Of a DNA stretch of 64,000 nucleotides, positions 48,385 to 56,590 are shown in pieces. Within the stretch, counting starts at the first letter, position 1. The number at the start of each line of letters is the position of its first letter. Both the position numbers and the translations under genes were made by a program. This stretch comes from Phaeobacter gallaeciensis DSM 26640. Lineage in GTDB: Bacteria; Pseudomonadota; Alphaproteobacteria; Rhodobacterales; Rhodobacteraceae. A model generated the notes under the pieces. The model was not told the DNA's origin. It saw only the letters and a program-made list of their open reading frames with translations, and made no database searches. The DNA lies in contig NC_023137.1 of NCBI RefSeq assembly GCF_000511385.1, forward strand, positions 2,921,001 through 2,985,000, in the 5' to 3' direction.

Positions 48385-48690
48385 CGGCCTGACTTAAGAT
48401 CACTACGCCTTAGGGTCAGGACTCATTAATCCTGCACCTCTGGTTTGACTAATTTTGTCTCTGACAAGGAACAGATCCGCAGGAATAGTGGTTCTATTTC
48501 AAGGAAGTGTGACGCAGCTCAGAGGCAAAATCAGCCAAATCCCCCGGACGTGCGAACCGCTGCAAAGCAGTGGCTTTGAACGCTTGGAATTGACACCGCC
48601 AGTCCCGGCGCGCTCAAAACCACTGCATTTTTTGCCGTTCGCGCGCCAGCGATGCAGGATTAATGGGTCCTGACCCTAGGCGCCAGCTCA
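48385..48690. other. Gap between the PAS/LOV-like gene and queF
   Basis: 306 bp without a gene. Nearly all of it is the 264-bp inverted-repeat element (48413-48676). The remaining bases next to the queF stop are too short to judge; a separate queF terminator was not seen. Confidence 0.6.
48411..48678. mobile_element. MITE-like element (non-autonomous insertion)
   Basis: 24/25-bp inverted terminal repeats (48412-48436 and 48653-48677; the only difference is T versus C at position 12) flank about 216 bp with no ORF. If the ends are GGGTCAGG...CCTGACCC, the element is 264 bp and is flanked by TA on both sides (48411-48412 and 48677-48678), a TA target duplication. This suits IS630/Tc1 or IS427-type IS5 transposases acting in trans. 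No transposase remnant is visible. Confidence 0.7.
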
Positions 48691-49155
48691 TCATCCCCGG
48701 CCGCGGTAGGGGGGCACCCCTTGATCTGGGATCCAAATCGCGTCAGGCAGCGGGCCAGTCTGCCAGAACACATCAATCGGAATACCTCCCCGCGGATACC
48801 AATATCCGCCGATGCGCAGCCATTGCGGTTCCAGAAAATCGGCCAGACGACGCGCGATGGAGACCGTGCAGTCCTCGTGGAAGGCCCCGTGGTTGCGGAA
48901 GGATCCCAAGAAGAGCTTCAGGGATTTGCTCTCCACCAGCCATTTGCCGGGTACGTAGTCGATCACCAGATGGGCAAAGTCGGGCTGGCCAGTCATCGGG
49001 CAGAGCGATGTGAACTCCGGCGCGGTGAAGCGTATGTTGTAAGCCACATCCGCCTGCGGGTTGGGCACCCGCTCCAGTTCAGCCTCTTCCGGGCTTGTGG
49101 GCATCACCGTAGCACCGCCCAGTTGTTTCAGGTCTTTATAAATATCATCAGTCAT
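48691..49155 (-). CDS. queF: NADPH-dependent 7-cyano-7-deazaguanine reductase QueF (type I)
   Basis: 154-residue tunnel-fold enzyme that reduces preQ0 to preQ1 in queuosine synthesis. [18 protein letters not shown] carries the catalytic Cys and Asp, and [21 protein letters not shown] is the QueF signature. The length fits the small type I form. It is the last gene of the - strand queC-D-E-F set, 24 bp after queE. With queC-E, the whole GTP-to-preQ1 branch except FolE/QueD supply is here. A MITE-like element lies just downstream. Confidence 0.96.
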   Translation of the reverse strand: MTDDIYKDLKQLGGATVMPTSPEEAELERVPNPQADVAYNIRFTAPEFTSLCPMTGQPDFAHLVIDYVPGKWLVESKSLKLFLGSFRNHGAFHEDCTVSIARRLADFLEPQWLRIGGYWYPRGGIPIDVFWQTGPLPDAIWIPDQGVPPYRGRG

Positions 49156-49179
49156 CTTGTGTCTCCTCGCTCCGCGCGT

Positions 49180-49977
49180 TCAGACGCCGCGTTTGTTGCC
49201 CCAGACCAGCACATGCAGCTGCGGCAGCACACGGGGGGCAAACCAGCGGTCGGCGGTTACTTTTTCGATCAGCCAATGGAGCCGTTCGGTGGCGGCGGTC
49301 AGATCCACCGGTGTTTCGGGATCAACCTCAGGGTTGCCCGGCTGCAGATAGAGCGGCAGGTCAGGCTGACGGTTTGCCACAGCCTTGGCCCAATCGTAAT
49401 CGCAGTCATCGAAGATCACGATTTTCAACACGATCTGATCACAGCCCTTGGCGGCCGCCAGACAATGGTCGAACTTCTGCCAGTCCACGCGGTGCCCGCT
49501 GGACGGCGGCTTTGGGCTGAGCACAAGCGTATCGAGTGCGGCAAACCAAGGCTGGCTGATGGAACCTTGAGTCTCGCAGGCGAAGCGATAGCCTGCCTCC
49601 TTGCCCAAAGCGATCAGCGGCGCGAAGTTCTGGATTGCGGGGTTGCCACCTGATAGCGAGACCGTCAGTGGTTGAGCACCGCTGAGGCGGGTCACCTCCT
49701 GCCAGATTTCCTCCGTATCCATTGGTGCCCAGGTGTCGCGGTAGCGGCTGTCCACCGCATGCAGGCTGTCACACCAGCTGCAGCGATAGTCGCAGCCCCC
49801 TGCGCGGACAAACACAGTGGGTTCACCGATCAGCGCGCCTTCGCCCTGAATGGTCGGGCCAAAGATCTCTGCGATGCGCAGGGTTGTCGGCGCTGACCGG
49901 CCAACCTCCGGCCTGTTCGCAAGAGATGAGGTGTCAGCCGTCGCACGCACGGCGCGCGGAATCAAAACGTCGGTCAT
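49180..49977 (-). CDS. queE: 7-carboxy-7-deazaguanine synthase QueE
   Basis: 265-residue radical-SAM enzyme that converts 6-carboxy-tetrahydropterin to 7-carboxy-7-deazaguanine. The cluster-binding cysteines appear as [12 protein letters not shown] (CxxxCxxC). [10 protein letters not shown] is the N-terminal family motif. ATG 49977 overlaps the queD stop (ATGA); the frame upstream to 50055 is ignored. A full-length N-terminal extension of about 30 residues precedes the conserved motif. Translationally coupled to queD. Confidence 0.95.
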   Translation of the reverse strand: MTDVLIPRAVRATADTSSLANRPEVGRSAPTTLRIAEIFGPTIQGEGALIGEPTVFVRAGGCDYRCSWCDSLHAVDSRYRDTWAPMDTEEIWQEVTRLSGAQPLTVSLSGGNPAIQNFAPLIALGKEAGYRFACETQGSISQPWFAALDTLVLSPKPPSSGHRVDWQKFDHCLAAAKGCDQIVLKIVIFDDCDYDWAKAVANRQPDLPLYLQPGNPEVDPETPVDLTAATERLHWLIEKVTADRWFAPRVLPQLHVLVWGNKRGV

Positions 49978-50327
49978 GGTCGGTATTCCGCCCAGGTCTT
50001 GGGCGTCTCGGACACCCGCACCGCGGCGGTTTCCGGCCAGCGGGCAGCACACCAATCATAGAAATGGCGCGCCATGTTTTCGGCAGTGGAGGGCCCCTCC
50101 ATCACATCATTCAGATGGCGGTGGTCAAAGCTGCCGTCGATGTAGTTCTTCAGCGGTGCCAGCTCGTGATAATCCCGCACAAAGCCATCGCTGTTCAGTT
50201 CCGCGCCCGCCAGTTCGATCACCACGATATAATTGTGCCCATGCAGCCGGGCGCATTGATGATCGTCCGGCAGATGCGACAGCTGATGCGATGCGGAGAA
50301 GTGGAACTCCTTGGTGATGCGAAACAT
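49974..50327 (-). CDS. queD: 6-carboxy-5,6,7,8-tetrahydropterin synthase QueD
   Basis: 117-residue T-fold homolog of pyruvoyl-tetrahydropterin synthase. Zinc-ligand histidines appear in HFSASHQL and RLHGHNY (HGHxY). Converts dihydroneopterin triphosphate to 6-carboxy-THP. The start ATG is shared with the queC stop (1-base overlap) and the stop with queE (4 bases). Length normal. Confidence 0.95.
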   Translation of the reverse strand: MFRITKEFHFSASHQLSHLPDDHQCARLHGHNYIVVIELAGAELNSDGFVRDYHELAPLKNYIDGSFDHRHLNDVMEGPSTAENMARHFYDWCAARWPETAAVRVSETPKTWAEYRP

Positions 50328-51025
50328 CAGGCGGCCCCCTCTTGCACGGCGGTGCGCCAGAAGTCGGGATCCGTGTAGACCGTGGGATCCTCTACCCCCG
50401 CCAGATCAAAGGCCTCGCGGCGTTCGACGCAGGTGCCGCAGCGCCCGCAGTGATGCTCACCGCCCTTGTAGCAGGACCATGTCTCGGCAAAGGGGGTGTT
50501 CACCGCCGCACCTTCGGCAACGATGTCCCCTTTGGAGCGATGCACAAAAGGTGTCACCAGCGACACATCGGCATAGCCATCCAGCGCCATGCGCTGCATC
50601 GCATCAAAGGCGTCGGTGAAGGCCGGGCGGCAGTCCGGGTAGATGAAGTGATCGCCGCCATGCACCGCCGTTGCCACGGCTGTATCGCCCTTGGCGGCGG
50701 CAATCCCGTAGGCGATGGTCAGCATGATGGCGTTCCGGTTGGGCACAACCGTGACCTTCATGGTCTCTTCGGCGTAGTGCCCGTCCGGCACATCGATATC
50801 ATCGGTCAATGCAGAGCCGCTGAGCGCGGCGCCGATCGAACGCATGTCGATGATTTCATGGGGAACCCCAAGCCGTTGCCCACAGGCGGCGGCGTAATCG
50901 AGTTCCTTGCGATGACGCTGTCCATAGTCGAACGACACCAAACGCGAGAGCTGCCCTTGGGCAGCCAGAATATGGGCAAGGGACACGGAATCGAGCCCGC
51001 CCGAGCAGATGACAAGTGTTTTCAA
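50327..51025 (-). CDS. queC: 7-cyano-7-deazaguanine synthase QueC
   Basis: 232-residue N-type ATP pyrophosphatase that makes preQ0 from 7-carboxy-7-deazaguanine and ammonia. PP-loop SGGLDSVS (about 8-15). The C-terminal zinc site has CYKGGEHHCGRCGTCVERREAF. The start is TTG (51023-51025), with the Shine-Dalgarno AAGGA 8 bases upstream; that AAGGA is the 3' part of a preQ1-I riboswitch. The operon is therefore very likely feedback-controlled at translation initiation. First gene of queCDEF. Confidence 0.95.
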   Translation of the reverse strand: MKTLVICSGGLDSVSLAHILAAQGQLSRLVSFDYGQRHRKELDYAAACGQRLGVPHEIIDMRSIGAALSGSALTDDIDVPDGHYAEETMKVTVVPNRNAIMLTIAYGIAAAKGDTAVATAVHGGDHFIYPDCRPAFTDAFDAMQRMALDGYADVSLVTPFVHRSKGDIVAEGAAVNTPFAETWSCYKGGEHHCGRCGTCVERREAFDLAGVEDPTVYTDPDFWRTAVQEGAA

Positions 51026-51033
51026 GTTTTCAG

Positions 51034-51068
51034 TCCTTGTTTTGATATCCGGGTAGGCTGCGACCGGA
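51034..51068 (-). promoter_or_regulatory. preQ1-I riboswitch controlling queC
   Basis: RNA on the - strand: P1 UCCGG...CCGGA (5 bp), loop GUCGCAGCCUACC-like, then an A-rich tail CAAAACAAGG. GGUCGCAG and CAAAACAAGG agree closely with the Thermoanaerobacter tengcongensis preQ1-I aptamer as I remember it. Loop bases CAG-CCU can pair with AGG-CUG of the tail (one bulged A), giving the H-type pseudoknot. The tail AAGGA is the queC Shine-Dalgarno, so ligand binding should hide it. Confidence 0.88.
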
Positions 51069-51193
51069 AGGCGTGCGTATAGCGACTGCCGTTAACCACG
51101 GCAAGATATCCACAGAAAATTTCCGCGACGTCAGGATCTGCGGTGATCGACTTTGGCGTTATGCGGTTTTTGGTTTATTTTCATAGCATTAGT

Positions 51194-51228
51194 ATCAAAA
51201 TAAAAAGCGCTCTCCGAGTGGAGAGCGC
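51194..51228 (-). terminator. Rho-independent terminator of the acyl-CoA dehydrogenase gene
   Basis: Perfect 9-bp arms GCGCTCTCC/GGAGAGCGC with loop of 4, followed on the - strand by TTTTTATTTT. It is 60 bp past the stop of the gene at 51288 and precedes the queC leader. Confidence 0.9.
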
Positions 51229-51287
51229 CTGAAAGTGATTTCAGAGGTTCGTTTTCCCAACGCTCCGCGAGGGGCCGGGGCAGAGCG

Positions 51288-52526
51288 TTAACCGAGATTT
51301 TCCTGGCTATAGGCCTTAAGTTCAGCCCTCGCGACCTGCCTGCGGTGGACGGCGTCAGGACCATCGGCGAGACGTAAGGTCCGCACATGGGTCCAGGCCT
51401 GCGCCAGCGGCGTGTCCTGGCTGATCCCCTGCCCACCATGCATCTGCACCGCCTCGTCGATCACCTTCAGCGCGACGCGGGGCGCGACCACCTTGATCTG
51501 GCTGATCCAGGGCGCAGCGGCGCGGGGGTCCCCCTGATCCATATACCACGCTGCCTTGAGGCAGAGGAGACGGGCCATTTCGATCTCCATCCGGCATTCC
51601 GCGATGATGTCGTAGTTGGCGCCAAGCTGGGCCAGTGGCTTGCCAAAGGCCTCGCGGCACAGTGAGCGGCGGCAGAGTTGTTCCAGCGCGCTTTCGGCCT
51701 GACCAATGGCGCGCATGCAGTGGTGAATGCGTCCCGGCCCAAGGCGGCCCTGCGCGATCTCAAATCCGCGCCCCTCTCCCAGCAGCATATGATCTGCCGG
51801 AACACGGACATTCGAGAAGCGGATATGCATATGGCCGTGGGGGGCGTCATCATGGCCGTAGACCTCCATCGGGCGCAGCACCTCGATCCCCGGCGCATCC
51901 GCAGGCACGACGATCATCGACTGGCGCTTGTGTTTGGGCAGGTCGTCGCCGCCGGTGCGCACCATGACGATATAGACCTTGCAGCGCGGGTCCCCGGCAC
52001 CGGAGGCCCACCATTTTTCGCCGTTCAGTACATAGTCATCGCCATCGCGCGCGCAGGACATGGAGATATTGGTGGCATCAGAGCTGGCCACATCCGGCTC
52101 CGTCATCAGATAGGCCGAGCGGATCTCCCCCTGCAGAAGCGGCGCCAGCCATTGCTGTTTCATCGCCTCGGTGCCGTAGCGTTCGAACACCTCCATATTG
52201 CCGGTATCCGGCGCGGAGCAGTTGAAGACCTCCGCCCCCAGCGGCGTTTTACCCATCTCCTCAGCGAAATAGGCGTATTCCACGGTGGAGAGGCCAAAGC
52301 CCTTGTCGCTGTCGGTGAGCCAGAAATTCCAAAGACCCTGCGCCTTGGCCTTGGCTTTCAGGCCTTCAAGGATTTCGGCCTGCCGGTCGGTGTATTGCCA
52401 GCGGTCGCCCCTGCCGATTTCGGCGTGATACTCGGCCTCCAGTGGCATGATCTCGTCGCGGATCATCGCCGCCACCCGGTCCAGAAGCGCGCGGTTTTCG
52501 CTCCGCATTCCCAAGTTCATGTCCAT
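51288..52526 (-). CDS. Acyl-CoA dehydrogenase family protein
   Basis: 412-residue flavoprotein of the ACAD10/11-like branch. LMTEPDVASSDATNISMSC is the FAD/substrate signature (motif 1), and HGGQGISQDTPLAQAW near the C-terminus is the second. It oxidises acyl-CoA to enoyl-CoA and passes electrons to ETF. The substrate is unknown; members include branched- or hydroxy-acyl forms. Monocistronic, with its own terminator. ATG 52526 or 52520 may be used. No nearby beta-oxidation genes. Confidence 0.9.
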   Translation of the reverse strand: MDMNLGMRSENRALLDRVAAMIRDEIMPLEAEYHAEIGRGDRWQYTDRQAEILEGLKAKAKAQGLWNFWLTDSDKGFGLSTVEYAYFAEEMGKTPLGAEVFNCSAPDTGNMEVFERYGTEAMKQQWLAPLLQGEIRSAYLMTEPDVASSDATNISMSCARDGDDYVLNGEKWWASGAGDPRCKVYIVMVRTGGDDLPKHKRQSMIVVPADAPGIEVLRPMEVYGHDDAPHGHMHIRFSNVRVPADHMLLGEGRGFEIAQGRLGPGRIHHCMRAIGQAESALEQLCRRSLCREAFGKPLAQLGANYDIIAECRMEIEMARLLCLKAAWYMDQGDPRAAAPWISQIKVVAPRVALKVIDEAVQMHGGQGISQDTPLAQAWTHVRTLRLADGPDAVHRRQVARAELKAYSQENLG

Positions 52527-52631
52527 CCCGGCGCCTCATGTGGTTGTTTCGTTTGACCGCAGCATGGCGCGTAGATTGCGGCGCTGTCCAGCCGCGTGAC
52601 GGGACGTCACGGGCGGTTGCACGCAGCGGGA

Positions 52632-52658
52632 CAACGAAACGGGCCCCGAAGGGCCCGT
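52632..52658 (-). terminator. Rho-independent terminator of gcvP
   Basis: ACGGGCCC-CGAA-GGGCCCGT: 8-bp perfect arms, followed on the - strand by TTTCGTTGT. Situated 12 bp past the gcvP stop. Confidence 0.75.
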
Positions 52659-52669
52659 CTGCAAGCGGT

Positions 52670-55519
52670 TTATTCTGCCGCCTCGGCGTAGTCTTCCATC
52701 GGCGGGCAGGTGCAGACCAGATGGCGGTCGCCGTAGGCGTTGTCGACGCGGTTCACCGGCGGCCAGTATTTGTCGACCCGGAAGGCACCCGGCGGGAAGC
52801 AGCCCTGTTCGCGGGAATAGGGGCGATCCCAGTCTTTCACGAGGTCTTCCATCGTGTGAGGGGCGTTTTTCAGCGCGTTGTTTTCTGCGTTCATTTCCCC
52901 TGCCTCGACCGCACGGATTTCCTCGCGGATCGACAGCATGGCCTCGCAGAACCGGTCCAGCTCGGCCTTGGTCTCGGACTCTGTCGGCTCCACCATCAGG
53001 GTGCCAGCAACCGGCCAGGACATTGTTGGTGCATGGAAACCGCTGTCGATCAGACGTTTGGCAACATCGTCCACGGTGACATTGGCGCTGGCCTCGAACG
53101 GGCGAGTGTCCAGAATGCATTCATGCGCGACGCGGCCCGTGGGCCCCTTGTAGAGCACGTCATAAGCGCCTTCCAGACGCTTGGCGATGTAGTTGGCGTT
53201 GAGGATCGCCACTTTCGTCGCCTGCGTCAGGCCCGCCCCCCCCATCATCAGACAGTAGGCCCAGCTGATGGTCAGAATGGAGGCAGAGCCGAAGGGCGCG
53301 GCCGAGACCGGCCCCTCCTGACCACCGGTTTCCGGGTGACCCGGCAGATGCGGCTGCAAATGGGCCTTCACCCCAATCGGACCCATGCCGGGGCCACCGC
53401 CACCATGCGGGATGGCAAATGTCTTGTGCAGGTTCAGGTGGCTCACATCGCCGCCCAGATCGCCGGGACGGGACAGGCCCACCATGGCGTTCATATTGGC
53501 GCCATCGATATAAACCTGACCGCCATGATCATGGGTGATCTGGCAGACCTCATGCACGGTTTCCTCAAACACGCCGTGGGTCGAGGGATAGGTGATCATG
53601 CACCCTGCGAGGTTCTCGGCGTGTTTCTCAGCCTTTTCACGGAAATCGTCGAGGTCAATATCGCCGTTATCGGCGGATTTAACCACCACAACTTTCCACC
53701 CCACCATCTGGGCAGAGGCCGGGTTGGTGCCATGAGCCGACATCGGGATCAGACAGATGTTGCGATGGCCCTGCCCGTTGGCGCGGTGATAGGCCGCGAT
53801 GGACAGAAGGCCCGCATATTCGCCCTGCGCGCCGGAGTTCGGCTGCATGGAAATCGCGTCATAGCCGGTGATCTGACACAGTTTCTCCGACAGATCGCTG
53901 ACCATCTCGGCGTAGCCCTGCATCTGATCGGCAGGCGCAAAGGGGTGGATATTGGCAAATTCCGGCCAGCTGAGCGGCATCATCTCGGCGGCGGCGTTGA
54001 GCTTCATCGTGCAAGAGCCCAGCGGGATCATCGCGCGGTCCAGCGCCAGATCGCGATCTGCGAGGCGGCGCATGTAGCGCATCATTTCGGTTTCCGCCCG
54101 GTTCATGTGGAAGATCGGATGTGTCAGGTAGTCGGATGTGCGGTGCATGTTCTGCGGCACGCGATACTCAGGCGTGAAGTCATCGTCGCTGCGGCGGATG
54201 CCGAAGGCGCGCCAGACCGCTTCGATGGTTTCGGAGCGGGTGACCTCATCCAGGGTGATGCCAACGCGGGTTTCGCCGACCCGGCGCAGATTCAGCCCTT
54301 CGTCCACAGCGGATTTCAGCACCGCCTCCTGCAAGGGGCCAACGTCCACGGTGATCGTATCGAAGAAGGATCTGGGATCCACCTTAAAGCCTGCCTCCTC
54401 CAGACCTTTTGCCAGACGGACGGTCTTGCGGTGGATACGCTGCGCAATGGCTTTCAGGCCTTTGGGGCCATGAAAGACTGCATACATCGACGCCATGACC
54501 GCCAGCAAGGCCTGCGCGGTACAGACGTTGGAGGTCGCCTTCTCGCGGCGGATGTGCTGTTCGCGGGTTTGCAGCGACAGGCGATAGGCGCGGTTGCCAT
54601 GGGCATCGACTGACACGCCGACGATCCGGCCCGGAATCGCGCGTTTATAGGCATCCTTGGTGGCCATATAGGCCGCATGCGGACCACCAGCGCCCACCGG
54701 CACACCAAAGCGCTGGGTCGAGCCGACAGCGATGTCGGCGCCCATCGCGCCCGGTTCCTTCAGCAGGGTCAACGACAGCGGATCGGCCGCGACAACGCCG
54801 ATCGCCTTATGCACATGCAGCTGGGCGATGTGATCGGTGAAATCGCGCACATGGCCGTAGGTGCCGGGGTATTGGAACAGCGCGCCAAAGACCTTGTCCG
54901 CCTCCAGCTTGTCAGGGTTGCCGACGATCACCTCAATCCCCAGCGGCGCGGCGCGGGTCTGGATCACGGCGATGTTCTGTGGGTGGCAATCGCGATCGAC
55001 AAAAAACGCCTTGGCCTTCGATTTGGAGACCCGCTGCGCCACGGTCATCGCCTCGGCGCAGGCGGTGGCTTCATCCAGAAGCGAGGCATTGGCGATTTCC
55101 AGACCGGTGAGGTCTGAAATCATGGTCTGGAAGTTCAGCAGCGCCTCAAGACGGCCCTGCGAGATTTCGGGTTGGTAAGGCGTATAGGCGGTGTACCAGG
55201 CCGGGTTTTCCAGAATGTTGCGTTGGATGGCGGGTGGCGTCACGGTGCCGTGGTAGCCCTGCCCGATCAGCGAGGTCTTCAGAACGTTTTTGCCCGCGAC
55301 CTCTCGCATGTGATGCAGCAATTCACGTTCGGACAGAGGGCGGCCAAACTCCAGCGCGGCGGCCTGACGGATGGTGGCGGGCACGGTGTCGTCGACCAGC
55401 GCGTCCAGGCTCTTGGCGCCGACCACGGCGAGCATGTCGTCCATCTCCTCAGGTGACGGTCCGATATGACGGCGGTTGGCAAAGTCGTACGGCAGATAAT
55501 CCGTGGGTTCAAAAGACAT
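52670..55519 (-). CDS. gcvP: Glycine dehydrogenase (decarboxylating), GcvP
   Basis: 949-residue fused P-protein (both halves in one chain). The PLP-lysine motif is [18 protein letters not shown] (about 695). Decarboxylates glycine and transfers the aminomethyl group to lipoyl-GcvH in the glycine cleavage complex. The N-terminus has [15 protein letters not shown]. It lies 141 bp downstream of gcvH, with a strong terminator hairpin in the gap. gcvT is not in the window, so the set here is incomplete. Confidence 0.97.
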   Translation of the reverse strand: MSFEPTDYLPYDFANRRHIGPSPEEMDDMLAVVGAKSLDALVDDTVPATIRQAAALEFGRPLSERELLHHMREVAGKNVLKTSLIGQGYHGTVTPPAIQRNILENPAWYTAYTPYQPEISQGRLEALLNFQTMISDLTGLEIANASLLDEATACAEAMTVAQRVSKSKAKAFFVDRDCHPQNIAVIQTRAAPLGIEVIVGNPDKLEADKVFGALFQYPGTYGHVRDFTDHIAQLHVHKAIGVVAADPLSLTLLKEPGAMGADIAVGSTQRFGVPVGAGGPHAAYMATKDAYKRAIPGRIVGVSVDAHGNRAYRLSLQTREQHIRREKATSNVCTAQALLAVMASMYAVFHGPKGLKAIAQRIHRKTVRLAKGLEEAGFKVDPRSFFDTITVDVGPLQEAVLKSAVDEGLNLRRVGETRVGITLDEVTRSETIEAVWRAFGIRRSDDDFTPEYRVPQNMHRTSDYLTHPIFHMNRAETEMMRYMRRLADRDLALDRAMIPLGSCTMKLNAAAEMMPLSWPEFANIHPFAPADQMQGYAEMVSDLSEKLCQITGYDAISMQPNSGAQGEYAGLLSIAAYHRANGQGHRNICLIPMSAHGTNPASAQMVGWKVVVVKSADNGDIDLDDFREKAEKHAENLAGCMITYPSTHGVFEETVHEVCQITHDHGGQVYIDGANMNAMVGLSRPGDLGGDVSHLNLHKTFAIPHGGGGPGMGPIGVKAHLQPHLPGHPETGGQEGPVSAAPFGSASILTISWAYCLMMGGAGLTQATKVAILNANYIAKRLEGAYDVLYKGPTGRVAHECILDTRPFEASANVTVDDVAKRLIDSGFHAPTMSWPVAGTLMVEPTESETKAELDRFCEAMLSIREEIRAVEAGEMNAENNALKNAPHTMEDLVKDWDRPYSREQGCFPPGAFRVDKYWPPVNRVDNAYGDRHLVCTCPPMEDYAEAAE

Positions 55520-55616
55520 ATGTCGCCCTCTTCAGCAACAGGAGGTTAAGGCAGCAGGAGGCTGCGGGCAGGCCCGATCTTGCGGCTGGTTGCCGCGATC
55601 TATGCAGGAACAGCGA

Positions 55617-55653
55617 TCAAAAAACCCCGCCGCGCAAGAGGCGCAGGCGGGGT
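55617..55653 (-). terminator. Terminator-like hairpin between gcvH and gcvP
   Basis: 8-bp arms ACCCCGCC/GGCGGGGT (55624-55631 and 55646-55653), with further GCGC pairing inside, are followed on the - strand by TTTTTT. It lies 8 bp after the gcvH stop. It should stop most transcripts before gcvP unless read through or a second promoter is used. Confidence 0.8.
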
Positions 55654-55660
55654 GGAAGGA

Positions 55661-56023
55661 TCAACCGATGAAGTCCTTGTAACCGGCTTCATCCATGTAA
55701 TCGTCCATCGGGGACAGATCGGAGGGTTTGATCTTGAAGAACCAGGCATCGCCCTGCGGGTCCTCGTTGATCTTGCCGGGGTTGTCGGCCAGCGCCTCAT
55801 TCACCTCGACGATCTCACCGTCCAGCGGCGCCAGAATATCGGAGGCGGCTTTGACAGATTCGATCACGACGATCTCATCATCCTTGGACACTTCGGTGCC
55901 GACCTCGGGCAGTTCCACAAACACGACATCACCCAGCTGCTCGGCTGCGTGGCTGGTGATGCCCACTGTGATCAGATCGTCGCCTTCCGGCAGCAGCCAT
56001 TCGTGTTCTTCGGTAAATTTCAT
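55661..56023 (-). CDS. gcvH: Glycine cleavage system protein H
   Basis: 120-residue lipoyl-domain shuttle. The lipoylated lysine is in [10 protein letters not shown] (K about 63). The chain starts [10 protein letters not shown], as usual. It carries the aminomethyl group from GcvP to GcvT. GGAAGAG precedes the ATG. Upstream comes a 53-codon ORF and the tandem glycine riboswitch rather than gcvT. A perfect 18-bp palindrome lies 20 bp before its start. Confidence 0.97.
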   Translation of the reverse strand: MKFTEEHEWLLPEGDDLITVGITSHAAEQLGDVVFVELPEVGTEVSKDDEIVVIESVKAASDILAPLDGEIVEVNEALADNPGKINEDPQGDAWFFKIKPSDLSPMDDYMDEAGYKDFIG

Positions 56024-56043
56024 CGGTCTCTTCCTTTGGAGGT

Positions 56044-56061
56044 GACGCTGACGTCAGCGTC
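56044..56061. promoter_or_regulatory. Perfect 18-bp palindrome before gcvH
   Basis: GACGCTGACGTCAGCGTC reads the same on both strands. It ends 20 bp before the gcvH ATG, next to its Shine-Dalgarno. It could be a repressor site or, in RNA, a stem near the ribosome-binding site. No regulator is known for it. Confidence 0.45.
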
Positions 56062-56078
56062 TGTATCCGGTCGCCCTG

Positions 56079-56240
56079 TCAGACGACCATGGTGTGGTAT
56101 TCGAAAGCTGTGACGGCATGGGGTCGGCAGTAAGCGCCGGAGCCGGAGCCGGTGCAGTCATTTTCTGTTTCCGAGGTCTCAGCAGCCATGCCGATCCATC
56201 CCATGCATTTCTGGGCCGGTCCGATCCGCTGTGGTGGCAT
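56079..56240 (-). CDS. Candidate 53-residue protein between the glycine riboswitch and gcvH
   Basis: A 53-codon frame from ATG 56240 (MPPQRIGPAQKCMGWIGMAA...YHTMVV). It contains four Cys (about 12, 29, 38) and several Met/Trp/Tyr. A GGGA lies just before the ATG, and a strong hairpin (56248-56290) ends about 8 bases before it, as in a riboswitch expression platform. It is the first reading frame after the riboswitch, in the place where gcvT is expected. It has no recognised domain, and the ORF could be fortuitous. Confidence 0.4.
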   Translation of the reverse strand: MPPQRIGPAQKCMGWIGMAAETSETENDCTGSGSGAYCRPHAVTAFEYHTMVV

Positions 56241-56247
56241 GGTCCCG

Positions 56248-56290
56248 GCATCAAATCGTACGCGCAGGCAATGCCTGCACGATGTGATGC
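56248..56290 (-). promoter_or_regulatory. Long hairpin between the riboswitch and the small ORF
   Basis: Arms GCATCA/TGATGC, ATCGT/ACGAT and GCAGGCA/TGCCTGC stack into a roughly 18-bp interrupted stem, immediately downstream of aptamer II and just before ATG 56240. It is the obvious expression platform of the glycine riboswitch; no poly-U follows, so translational control or Rho access seem likelier than a simple terminator. Confidence 0.5.
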
Positions 56291-56462
56291 CCCCTCTGTC
56301 CCTTTGCCTGAGATCGTTATCCCTTCGGCGTCCTGATGTGGTCAGGATCTCTCCAGAGTGTGTTGCGCCTGCGGTCCTTGTGGCCTGAGAGTTTCCGGGG
56401 CGGTTGCTCCTTCGGCACCAAAGTCGGCGGTCAATTCCCGCCGCGCTGGTTCTCCCGCATAC
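56285..56462 (-). promoter_or_regulatory. Tandem glycine riboswitch
   Basis: Two aptamers on the - strand. Aptamer I (about 56370-56462) begins GGGAGAACC and has CCGAAGGAGCAACC and ACTCTCAGGCC...AGGAC. Aptamer II (about 56285-56360) has CTCTGGAGAGATC, CCGAAGGGATAACGATCTCAGGCAAAGGGACAGAG read in parts. Both carry the conserved CGAAGG and CTCAGG blocks. Glycine binding usually turns on gcv genes. It precedes the small ORF and gcvH. Confidence 0.92.
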
Positions 56463-56478
56463 GCCTGTATACGCTAGC

Positions 56479-56506
56479 AATAATATCGTTTCTCTTCAAG
56501 CTGCAA
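56479..56506 (-). promoter_or_regulatory. Candidate promoter of the glycine-riboswitch transcript
   Basis: On the - strand TTGCAG (56501-56506), 16-bp spacer, ATTATT (56479-56484). The start of transcription would fall near 56472, about 8 bases before aptamer I begins, which fits well. Confidence 0.4.
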
Positions 56507-56590
56507 TGCCGCCATCTTGTGGCATTTCCGACAGTTGGCATCGCCAAATCCGACAGCCGCCAAGCGATGGGCTGCGATGGCGCATAATCG

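Noticed and set aside
48374..48393. Hairpin containing the stop codon of the PAS/LOV-like gene (GTCAGGCC/GGCCTGAC) as a terminator
   Set aside because: Eight-bp stem with no T run and the stop codon in its loop; not convincing as a terminator and not annotated separately.
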